Source: Tetrastigma voinierianum
Taxonomy: Eukaryota > Streptophyta > Magnoliopsida > Vitales > Vitaceae
NCBI GenBank assembly: GCA_016808115.1
Contig: JAEQBH010005429.1
Coordinates: 85,060 to 149,059, forward strand
Length of the DNA stretch: 64,000 nt
Direction of reading: 5' to 3'
The position numbers and the translations under genes were made by a program. Shown piece after piece: positions 46,468 to 58,832 of the stretch. Position 1 is the stretch's first letter; the number at the start of each line of letters is the position of its first letter. Under the pieces are notes generated by a model. The model saw nothing but the letters and a program-made list of their open reading frames with translations, was not told the origin of the DNA and ran no database searches.

Positions 46468-48149
46468 TGTCTAACATAATAAGTACAACATTTATACTTG
46501 CTTTTAGCCTTTCTAGCTCGTATTTTGCCCTTAGTTTGTGTAGAACATGTGGCACTGACTTTCTTTTCTATTTTATGCTGAAGGTTGCTCAATGTTCTTT
46601 ACCTTTTGAAGTGCCTTCGGATGCTTAATGGACAACCATGTTTTGAATAAAGCACTTTGGCGCATTTTCACTACCAAGCGGAGTCGAATTTCGAAGCAAT
46701 TCTCCAAAGCCTACTCAAATCTTATTCTTCCTTCCTCCTCAACCTAAGGAATGGTTCCTCAAAGTGATTGAGGACTTTTGAAGACTTTGCGGGGATAGTC
46801 CTTTAGAGGTCCCACTGCATCTAAGTGGAAAGTCACGGGGAATTTGAAGATTAGATGCAGGTACTCAAAGTCGATCATAGATACTCAAGGTTAGTAGAAG
46901 TGTAGAGGAAGATGAGTACCGGTACTCAAAGTCCAGTACCAGTACTCAAGGCTAGTAGAAGTGCAGAGGAAGATGAGTACTGGTACTCAAAGTCCAGTAC
47001 CGGTACTCAAGGTTATTAAAAGTGCAAAAGAAGATGAGTACCGGTACTCAAAGTCCAGTACTGGTACTCAAGGTTAATAGAAGTGCAGAGGAAGATGGGT
47101 ACGGTACTAAAGTGATCTGGAGTCCACAGTGCTCAAGATTCAGCTAGGTGTGTCAAAGAATTATGATATTTATACAAGGACATGGTGCGTCTTTTGCTCT
47201 CCGTTAGATGTAGGCGATTGGAGGGGTGTATTTAAGCCATCAGAGCAGCTAAGAAATGGGACAACTCCTACTTATGGTTTTCTTTTGGTCTTAGTTAGGG
47301 TTTTTCTCTCTTTTTAGGGTTTCTTGCAATTTCTACTTTGCATAGCTTAGATCCTTGTTTGTTCTTGTAGTTAAACTCTTGTAACCCTTAATCTAAGTTT
47401 TTTAGTTTGTAGCATCATCTCTAAACTTGTTCCATTTGGTTTTACATCAATCTATAGCATTTATTTCCCCTCTACTTGCATTTATGTTGGATGTTCGTGC
47501 ATTTAGTAGTCATCTCTTAGATTTAATGGAGTTCTAAACCTCTAAGATAGGATTCGAATGGTGGAAACTCTTCATATGAAGAATAACAATGCTCTCTCAC
47601 CTTATTGCTTCAATGGAAGTTGTATGATATTAAATACTTAGATTCTCTCACAAATGCTTAGTTTGGCATATTCTTGACAATGTGTGAACAAGAGGAATCT
47701 TGATGCACATTGTGTGAACCCTAAGTGCATTTTAGTATTTATATAAACCTTCTAAGTGAGCATTTGGCATCTTCTTCTATCATTCTTTTTGTGAAGAGCG
47801 GCCTTTAAAGTCATATCTTCCATCAGGATCATTCCTCGATAGACCTACTAGATGAGAACATAGTAGAGACATTTACCTGAACATGGATAAGTGGAAACCC
47901 TAGAATCCTATAACTTGTCTTTCTTGTGGATAATATAAGCTCAAATCAATCGGTTACCAAATCAAACCATCAAACCCCCCCCATGATTTACTTTATTTGC
48001 ACATTCATCGGATATCAATACCTAAGGATCCTCTTAGAACCCCACTCTCTGTCGAGATGACCTGTGGACTTCCCATAGAATTATTATGCTTGGCGACATT
48101 GAGTTCCTACGCTTAGGAACATATTGAGTACACCTCAAAGGTCAAAGCA
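46468..48149 (+). mobile_element. 3' LTR of Athila-type element
   Basis: It starts TGTCTAACATAATA and ends GGTCAAAGCA, followed by the target copy ACCTC (48150-48154). It matches 37445-39362 but lacks one of the two copies of the AGGGTTTTTCTCTC block. The dyad array (46860-47110) is well preserved here. Confidence 0.9.
46860..47110 (+). repeat. 61-bp tandem array with paired GAGTACCGGTACTC dyads
   Basis: The repeated word GATGAGTACC starts at 46911, 46972, 47033 and, worn, 47094, giving an exact 61-bp period. Each unit has two dyads, GAGTACCGGTACTC and AGTACCGGTACTC, separated by AAAGTCC, then the linker AAGGTTAGTAGAAGTGCAGAG. Complete 14-bp palindromes are at 46914-46927 and 47036-47049; GAGTACTGGTACTC is at 46975-46988. 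Confidence 0.9.
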
Positions 48150-48308
48150 ACCTCGTAGAAGTTTCAATTGAACATCATCCTTCCATTAGTGCATTGTCAA
48201 AAGTATATTCATTTGATGATATGGATGACTCTCAACCAATATGCATGCGGGATGATAGTGAAGGGATTTGGAAATCTTCCATGTGACTCAATTCAAGCTT
48301 TCTAATGA
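48150..48308 (+). pseudogene. tnp2: tnp2 relic, C-terminal continuation
   Basis: Starting with the second ACCTC, the same reading frame that ended at 37444 continues with VEVSIEHHPSISALSKVY, DDMDDSQ and MRDDSEGIW, an acidic tail of the kind seen at tnp2 C-termini. Frame continuity across a 10.7-kb insertion confirms both the insertion site and the 5-bp duplication. A stop follows near 48284, and the chromovirus LTR begins at 48309. Confidence 0.82.
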
Positions 48309-50489
48309 TGTAACATAATATATAGCAAAACCGGAAAAATACAATATTTCTAAAAAAAAAAAAGAGGGCAAAATGGTAATTTATGCGTTTGAAATACGAG
48401 TTGAAAACCTGAAATTTTATAAAGATCTCGGATGATAAGGCGGACTTCACCATTGGAATCATCTCGCGAAATCACTTCTGATCAAATTTCGATTTGGATT
48501 ACGAGGCAGGTCGAATTTCACGTATTTCAAGGTGCGAGTGTCGGGTGACACATGGTGGAGTGGATGCCACATGGCAGAAGCAGAGAAGTGCACATGGCAT
48601 GGGAGGCCATGTGGTGTGGCATTTTCCACCTAGTGCATGTGTCCATGTGACACATGGCACATGGAGCATGGATCATGAAAGTGAGAGGAAGTTTCCTCTC
48701 ACTTGGATCAAACCAAGGAATAGCTTAGGAGAGAAGAAAGAATTCGGTGGAGGGAAGGAAAAGAAAAGAAAGGAGAAAAAAAAGAGTAGGAAAATAAAAG
48801 GAAATGAGAAAAAAAGAGTAATGAAGAAAGAGAATAAAGGAGAGGAAAACAAAGTGATGAGAAAAAAATAAATTAAATGAGAAAAGAATGAAAAAAAGGG
48901 AAATAGCCGTAGAAAGGGCTCAGATTCCGTGTTAGACGGTCGAGAGAGTCGATAGGCATAGAATTAAAGTTAGGTCTACTACTTGCGTGGCTACAGTAGG
49001 TGCCAAAAAACAAAAGAGGTAAGTTTTCTCCTGCTGGTTCCTCTTAATCTAAAAAATTATTAAATGGCCATGTGGTTCAACCCCAACCATGGGACTGAGT
49101 TTTTGGACGTTGGGACTATTTTTGGAGCAGGTTGTTTTGAGGGAATACTTCATGGCTAAATTTATAATTAGATTGTGACGAGTCTTGAAGGTACCAAAAT
49201 AATAAAAATAAGATAAAATAAAAACTTAAATTTCTGGGTTGAGTCCAAATTATTTCTAAGGCCTAGTATGGTAAGATTATGGCCAAAGGAATGAAAGCTG
49301 GATTTGTGTATGGACTATTTTGTGTGTTATTGCTAGAAGTACATAACATGTTGAATGTATTTGTAAATATGTTGATATATTGGTGTTATATATATTAGCA
49401 TGAATGGATGTAAAATTATATGCTTCGATATGATTATCTATGGTACTTGACATAAGATACGATTTACCATAAATTATTCTATGTAGTCTTCATTATACAT
49501 GTAACATTAGATAACATACGGTGGCATTTGCATTGTATATACGCAGGGGCATCGCATTGAGTTGGAGTGCAAGTGCATGGTTGGTAAATTGACATTGAGT
49601 TTAGTGTTTGATTCGGGTGGGCTTAGTAAATGGAACAAGCGTCAGTAAGTCATACCGATTGCATGAAAGGAAAATATGTATGTCGAATTGCTCGGCAAGA
49701 AGGGATAGATCCCTCGGGTAGAAAAACCGCCTATTATGAGTCAAACATAGTCCCCAACGGTGGCTTGATAAAAGTGTAAGGTTTGCGGAGCTGCGGTGAG
49801 ACACGAATGACTACAAAGGCGCGAAGTTTTGAATATAAAATGATCATTGTGATGTATCATCTAAAAGATTTTTAGTTTATAAACAAATGAAATTTGTTTT
49901 GAAAATGATCATTGGATGTCATCAAAATGACGGTTTTCACACATGGGCTTAAAAGATTTGTGTAAAGGAAGTCGATGAGGACTCAGGCATGGTACATGAT
50001 AGACATCATTTCATGGCATGGCATGTAAGTTCCATTTAGAATCGGCATATTCTTCATTGTAATGTTGATGTGTGTATTATTGTGTGAACATAGCATTGCA
50101 TGTGTACTTAGGTGGGGAGTAGCCCTTGTAGAAGTTATCCTTGCTGGGCATTGCTCACCCCGCCGTGGGACCCCCTTTCAGGTGCGAGTTATGTACAGGT
50201 GGCTGACCCTCATCCGGGACCACAGGTGTGAAGAAAGACGAACTGTGGCTTTGAGAAACCTCTTTGTAAGAAAACTAGATTTTACATGTAATATTTTGTA
50301 TATAAGAGAGTTGTAACTCGAACTCTTATGAACCGTTTTGATAAATTTGTACATTTTTCTAAAATATATATGCATGAATGGATCCCGGTGAATGGGACGC
50401 GATATGGTGATATCAAGATATGCGATACCCACAGGTATTCCGCGCATTGACTGGTTGTCAGCAGGACCCCCAGGTTTTGGGGCGTCACA
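48309..50489 (+). mobile_element. 5' LTR of chromovirus (Ty3/gypsy)
   Basis: It starts TGTAACATAATATATAGC and ends GGGGCGTCACA before the primer-binding site. The partner is 55481-57639. It has a purine-rich tract (48720-48905), GGGATAGATCCC dyads near 49700, and the anchors GGGGCATCGCATTGAG, GAAGTCGATGAGGACTC and AACTGTGGCTTTGAG shared with the LTRs at 14235 and 28771. The 5 bp before it are AATGA. Confidence 0.88.
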
Positions 50490-50490
50490 G

Positions 50491-50509
50491 CTTAGTATCA
50501 GAGCTTAGG
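50491..50509 (+). other. tRNA-Met primer-binding site
   Basis: CTTAGTATCAGAGCTTAGG matches TGGTATCAGAGCTTAGG except at the start. It follows the 5' LTR by one or two bases. Confidence 0.85.
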
Positions 50510-50899
50510 TTTACGAATACATAGGTCTTAGTGGGGATGGGTTTTGGACATGCGGTTATAGTACGAGCTTGGGTTGCTGGTACCTAGGGTTCTCATGCGT
50601 GCGATTAATCGCGAAGCAGTATCAAAGTATTCATTGTGCATTCTCTTGTGAATCGTTATTGATGATTATGTTACATAATGTGTTACATATTGTGGATTAT
50701 GCATGATAGATTGTATATAAGCGAAGAACACTAGGGTTAGAGAGAACATAACCTTAGGGTTCGGAATATAAATGAGCATGATAGTTCGAGTGATGTTACT
50801 AGTATTTGGCATTATGTATCACTAGGAAAAAGGAAAAATCTCATCTTACTAATTGACGTATTGTAGATTGCAAGTCAAGGAGGGACGTAGAGGTCTTCA

Positions 50900-51780
50900 G
50901 GCGATGGCGAATACCGCATTTTTGACTACGAGACTATGGAGGCTATGGGGGCTTCAGTTACCACCATTGCACAAGCTACTGTAGTTGGGGGTCAAGGAGG
51001 GTCGAGTAACCTCTAGTGATTTAAAGCACATCATCCCCCAACATTCATCAGAGGAGGGGATCCAATGGTGGCTGACCATTGGTTCCGACAGATCGAGAAG
51101 GTATTGGAGGTTGTGGAGATCACCTCCGTCTGGGGTGAAAATAAGATTAGATGTGTTCAAGCTGGAAGTGAATCCCAAGTATGGTGGGATTGGATCCAAG
51201 ACCTCTGAGAATCTAGAGCCCAATGACATAGGGGAGGAATTGAGGAGCTTTCATGGGTAAGTTTTCCGGCATCGGCTAGGCATCTTAAGGCTTAGGAGTT
51301 TCTAGAGTTGAGACAAGGGGCCATGGCCCAGTCTTGCGATACATTATTTCAAATTCATTGAGTTAGCACGTTTCACGGATGATTACATGGCCACAGATAT
51401 GGCTAAAGTGAGGAAGTTTGAGGATGGTAAAATTGTCCATCCTAGGAAGCGAGATTGGCTAGGACTTCTCCTCTGAATGCACTCACATGGTCATAACTGA
51501 CTATGGCCATCAGAGAGAGATTAATAGCGCAAAAGAGCATACGGGATGTGGGTGTTAGTGAAAGAAGGGAGAAACTAATTCTTCTAGCTCGGGAAAAAAG
51601 CAAAGGACTTCTACTCCACGAGGGTTTCAGAGACAAGGCCGCGGCTCCCAAGACCAAGGCCAGGATCCGTCGCCAGAGATGGGAGGCGCCCGGGGCTACT
51701 AGACAAGCCCGAGAGCGGAGAGGTGTGTTTCCAATGCCACTGGCCTAGACACTTTAGACAGGATTGCCCTCAGAGGTAGG
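50900..51780 (+). pseudogene. Chromovirus gag remnant
   Basis: The matrix/capsid part reads PMVADHWFRQIEKVLEVVEI (about 51060-51122) and shortly after FKLEVNPKYGG-type sequence where intact elements have the QVWWDW region. EFLELRQGAM lies near 51296-51330. The zinc knuckle CFQCHWPRHFRQDC (C-x2-C-x4-H-x4-C, about 51726-51767) is intact. Three frames are needed to follow it. Gag would form the particle and package RNA. The style is that of plant chromoviruses of the Tekay/Del group (family knowledge). Confidence 0.85.
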
Positions 51781-51982
51781 GATCCCAAAGTTATGGGACA
51801 CCACAGTCCCAGTCATCAGTAGGACATGCATAGACGCAGTTTGTTCCTCTCTACCCCACCATGGGTCAAGGAAGACAGTATCAGTCCCAAGGTGTTGCAT
51901 AAGCACCTACTATTTCTAAGAGGCAGGAGTATAGGTTGGAGTAGGGGATAAGGCTCACGAGCTAGAGCTTCAAGGACCTGAA

Positions 51983-52210
51983 GTGTCTGCGCCGTTACAC
52001 CATAAGCTGAGCACAACGGATCGATTAGTTATCTGGTATGTTTACCATTTATCTTGCCTTTGGGCAAGGATACTATTTGATTATGGTGCATCACATTCAT
52101 TCATCGTTGCATCATGTGTGAAAGAATTGGGCTTAGAGGTTGAGACCTTGGAAAAGTCGTTGCATGTAAGCTCTCCCCTAGGAACTAGGGTGAAAGTGTT
52201 GAACTGATAT
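51983..52210 (+). pseudogene. Chromovirus protease remnant with altered active site
   Basis: ARILFDYGASHSFIVASCV and KELGLEVETLEKSL align with the usual FDSGASHSFI protease core. Serine of D-S-G is tyrosine here (TAT), one base from TCT. Since the family requires D-S/T-G, this copy would be inactive even if the frame were open. A TGA follows at 52205-52207. Confidence 0.82.
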
Positions 52211-52439
52211 GTCAGGATTGTGAGTTAAAGATCTCGGGATCTCTCACTATGGACCTTAGGGTCATGGACATGTCAGTTTGATGTCTCCTTGGGATGGGTA
52301 GTTAACGACACATGAGTTGTCATTGATTGCCGATCGTGGGAGGATTACTACATACACGGGCCGGTGTTTATATTGTGTTTTGAGGAGATAATCACGATTA
52401 CTTTACCCCCAGGCCGTATCTGACTCAAGTGGCGCGGAA

Positions 52440-53660
52440 AGTTGATGAGTTGGCTAGCAAGCCTTACCCTAAAGGACGGAGTGAGACAAGGTTTTAAGTC
52501 TACCTCGGGTAGTTTGCGGGTCGGGGATGTCTTTCTGATAAGCTCTTAGGATTACCCCCTTTGAAGAGATCATAGACTTTATCATCGGGTTACACCTTGA
52601 TCGTCACCCATTCTATGACTCGGCCATAGGATGGCAGGTTGAGTTCACGGGAACTCAAAGGTCGGATACAAGAATTGTTGGACAAAGGGTTTCATTTAAT
52701 GTAGAGCACCTCACCTTGGGGCGCTACGGTTTTGTTTCAGAAAAGGACATGACCCTTTATTTATGCAGGAAGTGACTCTGAGCAATTGAACAAGGTTACG
52801 ATCAAGAATGGGGTATCTTCTTGAGAGGATTGATGATTTATTTTATCGCTAAAGAGGAGCCTGGTCTACTCCGAGATCTTACGTGCCGATTATCATCGAT
52901 TGGGGAGTTAGGGAGGGTGATATCCCTAAGACCAGCGTTCGAACAGTGCGGGCATTTCGAGTTCCACGGTGATGCCTTTGGGATTGTGAATGAGCTGACC
53001 CAACATTCATGGATCCTCATGCATAGGGGTGTTCGATACTGTTTTAGATCAATTAGTGAGTAGTCTTCGTTGATGACATCTTGATCTAATTCAAGATAGA
53101 GGAGGAGCATGAAGATCATTTGAGGATTATTCTCCCGGCCCTAAGAGAACATCAGTTATACGCTAAGTTCAATAAGTGCAAGTTTTGGCTTACTAAGGTA
53201 AAATTCTTGGGACGTGTAATGTTAGCTTCGGGTGTATCAGTGGACCCGGAAAAGGTAGAGGCGGTTATGAGTTGGGATAGAGTGAGGCTTAGGTCTTGAG
53301 ATCTGCAGTTTCTTGGGATTAGCGAGGGAGTGCTACGGAGATTTGGTAGGGGATTTCTCTCGACTTGTTGCACTATGGGTGGGATTCGACTCGAAAAAGG
53401 GGTCAGGTTTGGAGTGGAATGACCCGGTGTGAGGCATTCCGGGGTGAAAAGGAGGCTTATGTCAGCCCCTATCTTGATAGTCCCAGAAAAGGGATAAGTG
53501 GCATAGTGTACTGCGATGCTTCTAAGGATGAACTAGGATGTGTTTTGATGCAGTCCGAGAGGTTGATAGCTTATGGTTCTAGGCATTCTAAAGAATCAGG
53601 CAGAATTACCCCACACATGACATGGAGTTAGTAGTATAGTCTTTTCGCCCAGAGATCCCA
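52440..53660 (+). pseudogene. Chromovirus reverse transcriptase and RNase H remnant
   Basis: RT words appear in shifting frames: a GVREGDIPKTSVRT segment (about 52904-52945) and the catalytic FVDDILI near 53066-53086. LPALREHQLYAKFNKCKFWL (53128-53190), KFLGRVM and GVSVDPEKVEAVMSW follow (to about 53275). RNase H begins GIVYCDASKDELGCVLMQ (53500-53555) and continues IAYGSRHSK. All are interrupted by stops. The F-V/I-D-D-I-L form is typical of Ty3/gypsy. Confidence 0.87.
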
Positions 53661-54089
53661 GCACCACTATCTATATGGTGAAGCGATTGAGTGTTATTCT
53701 CAGACCACAAAAGTCTGAAGTATATCTTTACACAACGGGACCTCAATATGAGGCAGTGCGGATAGATATAGTATCTTGAGGATTATGACTTCACTTTGCT
53801 TTATCATCACAGTAGAATAAATGTAGTGGCTAAATGCGCTCAATGGGAAATCTGAAGTCTTGCCATTTAATGCTTGGAATGAAAAATGCTTTTTCGAAGT
53901 TATGGACAGTTTAGACTCGATCACGATGATCGGGCTTAAGTGTTTTGGGGGAGTTTAATGGCTACTCCTTCCCTACTGAGAAGAATGATTGAGTCCTAGG
54001 GACAAGAAGCAGAGATATCATCTATCAGGGACGGGGTACAATCAGGTACAGGTGATGAAGGTTGGGCCATTCACATTGATGATAGCCTT

Positions 54090-54860
54090 TCATATAGGGG
54101 ATGTGTTATGGTTCCCTAGTTGACATATCTGAGATAGGAGATTCTCAGGGAGTTCCATTGCTCTCATTTTGCAGTGCATCCAGGTGGCACGAAGATGTAC
54201 CGAGATCTTTGTCGTCAATATTACTGGAGTGGGATGAAGAAACATGTGGCGGACTTTGTTCGACGATGTCTCACGTGTCAGCAGGTAAAGGCTAAACATC
54301 ATAAGCCAGTAGGGTTACTCCAGCCTCTGGAAGTGGGAACATATCAAGATCAATTTTGTGACTCACTTGCCACGAACATCGTGGAAGCATGATGCGGTGT
54401 GGGTGATAGTGGACAAGCTCACCAAGTTGGCACATTTTTTGGCTGTGCGGATGACCTTCACACTGGAGGAATTCTACAGGTTATACATACGAGAGATCAT
54501 CCGGTTACATGGAGTGCCAGTCTCTATCGTATCAGACCGAGATCCCAAGTTTACGGCTCACTTTTGGAAGAGTTTCCAAAAATCCATGGGGACCATGATT
54601 GATGATGAGTACTTTGCTTTCATCCGGAGGCCAGTGATCTGTCGAGAGAGGACCTCTGAGGTTTTTTGGAGGACATCTTTGCGGAATGTCCTGAATCTCA
54701 AGTTGGCTAGGAAGAAGCATTTGCCCTTAGTAGAGTTCACCTATAACAGTTATCGGGTGAGCATCACAGTTACACCTATGGGCTTTATATGGGAGGCCAT
54801 GTCGATCAGGTTGTTGGACGGGGGTGGGAGAAGATCCGCACGAGTCGGTTGATTATAGAC
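54090..54860 (+). pseudogene. Chromovirus integrase remnant
   Basis: The HHCC zinc-binding domain reads HFAVHPGGTKMYRDL, YYWSGMKKHVADFV and CLTCQQVK (54160-54290): H-x3-H followed by C-x2-C. The catalytic core has VWVIVDKLTKLAHFLAV (54397-54450, first D) and VSIVSDRDPKFTAHFWKSF (54510-54570, second D). A degraded stretch with RERTSEV may hold the glutamate (near 54640), and HLPLVEFTYNSYR follows (54718-54760). The segment 54358-54852 is open for 164 codons, the longest run in this element. Confidence 0.87.
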
Positions 54861-55229
54861 ACACGAGAAGGTGGATTTGATGCGAATGTCTTCTCATGGC
54901 TGGAGTCGACAAAGGGGATTGCGTGCGGGACGGCGCGACCTCTACAGAGTATGAGGCGGGTGATCATGTCTTTCTTGAAGGTGATGCCTAAGAGAGGGTG
55001 GTCGGGTTCGGTAAATTAGGGGAAGATGTCGTCAGGTATGTGGGCCCTTCGGGGTGCTCGGAGGGTTAGTACAATTAACTTATCGGTTGGCTTTACAGGT
55101 CAGGTTTGCTCGGGTGTCAGGGGGTATTCCATGTCTCTATGCTCTGGAAGTGCTATGGATCCGACTCATGTAGTGGATTAGGGCGGAAAGCATTATTGGG
55201 CGTACAAATGAGACCCAGGAGGGCTGGGG

Positions 55230-55415
55230 TGCGTATTATGGATAGCCGAGATCAAGTTTTGCAACGCAAAACTGTGAGGCTAGTGAAGGTGATGTGGTGG
55301 CACTGAGAAGTGGAAGAGGCAATATGGGAACGCGATGACACAATGCGTGCCACTTATCATTTCTTATTTAAGGATGAAGGTACGTTGTTTAGTCATTTGG
55401 TACTTAAATGATTAT
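55230..55415 (+). pseudogene. Integrase C-terminal chromodomain-like tail
   Basis: MDSRDQVLQRKTVRLVKVMW, then EVEEAIWERDDTMRATY and LFKDEG form the end of the polyprotein. W-x-x-x-x-x-E-E-A-x-W-E is the conserved core of chromovirus integrase chromodomains, which direct integration to particular chromatin. One stop (TGA near 55303) separates the two halves. Confidence 0.8.
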
Positions 55416-55454
55416 TGCATATGCATGAGATTGTAGGGGTATGTGTGTAATTTC

Positions 55455-55480
55455 GGGGATGAAATTTTTTTTTAAGGGAA
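55455..55480 (+). other. Degenerate polypurine tract
   Basis: GGGGATGAAATTTTTTTTTA and AAGGGAA lie directly before the 3' LTR start, in the place where plus-strand DNA synthesis is primed. T-runs reduce the purine content, so it is probably mutated. Confidence 0.5.
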
Positions 55481-57639
55481 TGTAAAACACAGGAAAATCT
55501 GATTTTACGAAAAATGGCAAAGCAGTAATTTATTGTTGAAGTATATGTTGGCTTCAAATTTTCTAGATCTCGGATGTGAGGAGAAATAAGGCTTCCACTT
55601 GTTGGAATCAAATACCATGGAAATCACAGCTACCTATTCGAATTTCGTTGGATTTCGAGACAATCAAAATTTTACGTATTTCAAGGCACGGGTATCGGAT
55701 GACACATGGAGTGGTGTCACATGGCATGACATGGATGCACCACATGAAGCTTAAGTGTACATGGCACTTAAGGCAAAGTAATGGTGTGACATTTTCCACC
55801 TAGTGCATGTCCATTGTGACACATGACACTTGGAGCATGGATCATGAAGGTGGGAAGGGAATAGGAAATTGAGAGGATTTCCTTTCACTTGGATCCAGAC
55901 AAGGAATAGCAGGAGAAAGAAAGATTCCGGTGGAGAGGAAGGAAAGAGAAAAGAAAGGAAAAAAAGGAAAGGAGAAAAAAAAAAAGGAGAGGAAAACAAA
56001 GAGATGAGGAAAAAAAAATACGTGAGTAGGAAGAAGAAAAAAATAGGAAAGAAAGGAAAAGGGGCTCCAATTCAGTGTTCAGGAGTGGTGAGAGTCGATA
56101 AGTTGAGAATTAAAGTTAGTCTACTCACCACAAGATAGGAGTAGGTGCCAAAAAAACAAAGAGGTGAGAGTTTCTCCTACATTTGGTTCTCTTAATCCTA
56201 AGGATCGTGTAAATAGTAGTGTGGTTTAGAAAGAGCTGACCATCAGTGAGTTTTGGACCCGTTGGGATATTTTTGGAACAATTGTTTGAGAATTTGCTTC
56301 ATGAATGAATTTATAGCCTTGGGTGTGAAGCAGTCTTGAAAGTTGCAAAAATAATAAAAAAATAAAAATAAAACAAAGAAGAAATTTAAGGTGAGTCCAT
56401 ATTATTTCTAAGACGATATGTAATTATAGCCAAGAATAGTAGTTTGTGTGGACTATTTTTGTGTGTTATTGATGAAAACTTTATAACAGGCTAAATGTGT
56501 TGTAAATATGTTGATATATTGGTGTTATATATATTAGCATGAATGGATATAAGATTATATACTTTCGATATATGATTATCCATGGTACTTGGCATAAAGT
56601 ACGATTTATAAATTGTTCTATGTAGTGTTCATTATACATGTAACATTAGGTAACATGCAGTGACATTTTGCATTGTATATGCACGGGGGCATTGCATTGA
56701 GTTAGGTGCGAGTGCATGGTTGGTAAATCGACATTGAGTTTGGTGTTTGATTGGGTGGGCTCAGTAAATGGAACAACGTCTAACAAAGTCGCACGGTTGC
56801 ATGAAAGGGAAAATATGTGTCGAGTATCAGTAAGAAGGGATAGATCCCCCCCTTGGGTGAAAAACCCGCCTATTATGGTGACATAGTCCCCAGATCCCCC
56901 GGTGGTGAAAAGCGTAAAGTGCGGGTTTGTAAGGGCGCGGTGAGACACCAAAAATCAGCTACCCTAAAAAAGGCGCATGGATTTTGAATATAAAATGATC
57001 ATTGTGATGTATCATCTAAAAAGCTTTTGGTTTATAAACAAATGAAATTTGTTTTGAAAATGATCATTGGATGTCATCCAAAATGACGGTTTTTCACACA
57101 TGGGCTTAAGATTTGTGTGAGGGAGTCGATTGAGGACTCGAACACATGATACATGATGAGCAACTCATTTCATGGCATGGCATGTAGGATTCCATTTAAA
57201 TTGGCATATTCTTCATTGGAATGTTGATGTATGTATGTGTGAACATGGCATTGCATGTGCACCCAAGTGGGAAGTAGCCCTTGTAAGGAGTTATCCTTAC
57301 TAGAGGCATTGTTCACCGTCGTAGGACCCCCTTTTAGGTGCAAGTTAATATGCAATTAGACCCTGTCGGGGCCGTAGGTGTGAAGAAAGCGAGCTTGTGG
57401 CTTTTGAAAACTATTTTGTAAAAAAAACTAGATTTTACATGTAATATTATGTATATAAGAGAGTTGTAACTCGAACTCTTATGAACTGTTTTGATAAATT
57501 TGTACATTTTTCAAAACCATGTATGCATAAATGGATCCCGGTGAATGGAACGCGATATGGTGGTATCGAGATATGCGATACCCACAGGTATTCCGCTCGT
57601 TGGGTTGTCAACAAGATCCTAGGGTTTTGGGGAGTCGCA
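55481..57639 (+). mobile_element. 3' LTR of chromovirus
   Basis: It starts TGTAAAACACAGG and ends GGGGAGTCGCA. It matches 48309-50489 throughout, with blocks of near identity separated by short clusters of substitutions and indels (for example 56760-56950 against 49615-49805). The purine-rich tract is at 55915-56070. The following five bases, ACATA, do not match the AATGA before the 5' LTR, so I could not confirm a target duplication. Confidence 0.87.
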
Positions 57640-57713
57640 ACATATTTATGAATGAGATTGCATCTAAATTTCTTTTTGGATTGAGAAAACATCACCAAAT
57701 GAGTACTTATTTT
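57640..57713 (+). other. Presumed CACTA sequence between insertions
   Basis: A short AT-rich stretch ends with the 8-bp target site CTTATTTT (57706-57713) of the MITE. It codes for nothing recognisable. Confidence 0.4.
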
Positions 57714-58405
57714 CAATGTTTTAAAAGCAGACGGGCCATTGAGTCGACCCGATCGGCAAATCGACTAGGCCACAAAACGATCGGTTCAATCAAAAAAAAC
57801 CGTTTTTGCATTGGGCGGCTTGTCGCCGAGCGGCAGTCGGACGATGAGCCGGATAGGCCGACGATTCTCAGTGGCTTAAGCCCAGGATTCATTGCCACAA
57901 TTCCATTTTAAAGTTAAAATGACATCTTTTTTGATGCTTTTTACATCGAAACTACGTTGTTTTGCTTAGGATTAGAAAGCTTGTAGGGTTAAAAGGCTTG
58001 TAACTAAAAAAAATTTCAATTAAATAATGTAGGGTCATGGATTTGAATATGGGAAGAGAAGAAGTTACAAGGGAACCACTCTACTCTTTATCTTGTCATT
58101 TTGATTATTTTAGATATTAACAAAATTATATATTACTACTAATTAAGTATATATTTATATAAACTAAGTTTCTTCCATTTTAATATGTTTCATATATCAA
58201 CATTATACATATTTTAAAATAGAATTTTAAAATATTTTATTTATATAAAAAGTAATAAATAATATCTTAAATATTGTAATTATATATTTTAAAATATAAA
58301 TAATATATTTATTACGTCAGAAGTTCAACCACGGTTCGGCCACGGTCGGACCGGTGGTGAGCCGTGGTAGTAACTTTTCAGTTGATCAGTCGTTTTAAAA
58401 CATTG
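57714..58405. mobile_element. hAT-type MITE with 8-bp target duplication
   Basis: The 692-bp element has perfect 13-bp terminal inverted repeats CAATGTTTTAAAA / TTTTAAAACATTG. The duplication CTTATTTT is present at 57706-57713 and 58406-58413. Eight-bp duplications define the hAT superfamily, and (C)A..GTTTTAAAA ends are common in plant non-autonomous hAT elements. Both subterminal regions are GC-rich with short inverted motifs (GACCGGTGG near 58350, GGCCGAC near 57858), which could be transposase-binding sites; the middle is AT-rich. No transposase is encoded. Confidence 0.93.
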
Positions 58406-58413
58406 CTTATTTT

Positions 58414-58832
58414 GTACTTACATTATCTTAACCATCTACAAAACTTTGTGTTGATATTGCATTTTGTTTTAAGTAAATGTTGTTACCAACATTTTATGTG
58501 GATTTTCTTCTTAATATTTCTTTGCTTATTTGTAAATATACCCATAATGACTTCAATGATGACATTATAATAATTTATAAAATGATTCATAACATGTAAA
58601 GGTTGAATGAAGAGTCTACAATATATTATTTACTTTGGATTGTTTCACAATAAGTTTATTTATTTTATACCTGTTCCTTTTAATTGTTTTAGAGTTTAAC
58701 GTTTTTTTATAAAGATATCATAATGTCTAAGGATAGATAAAAAGGTATTTCAACTCTTTTTTTTTTCATTTTGGTTGTTTAATTCTTTTTCAACTTAATT
58801 TTAATGTAGATTACTTTTCCCTACTTATAGGT
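58414..58832 (+). other. AT-rich stretch, presumed CACTA intron or spacer
   Basis: No coding signal is seen. It ends at a pyrimidine-rich segment and TTATAG before the ORF2-like piece, which could be a splice acceptor. Confidence 0.4.

Noticed and set aside
48494..48871. 125-codon open stretch, lysine/glutamate-rich
   Set aside because: It lies inside the chromovirus 5' LTR; its composition comes from the purine-rich tract.
57640..57650. A 5-bp target duplication for the chromovirus
   Set aside because: AATGA before the 5' LTR does not match ACATA after the 3' LTR.
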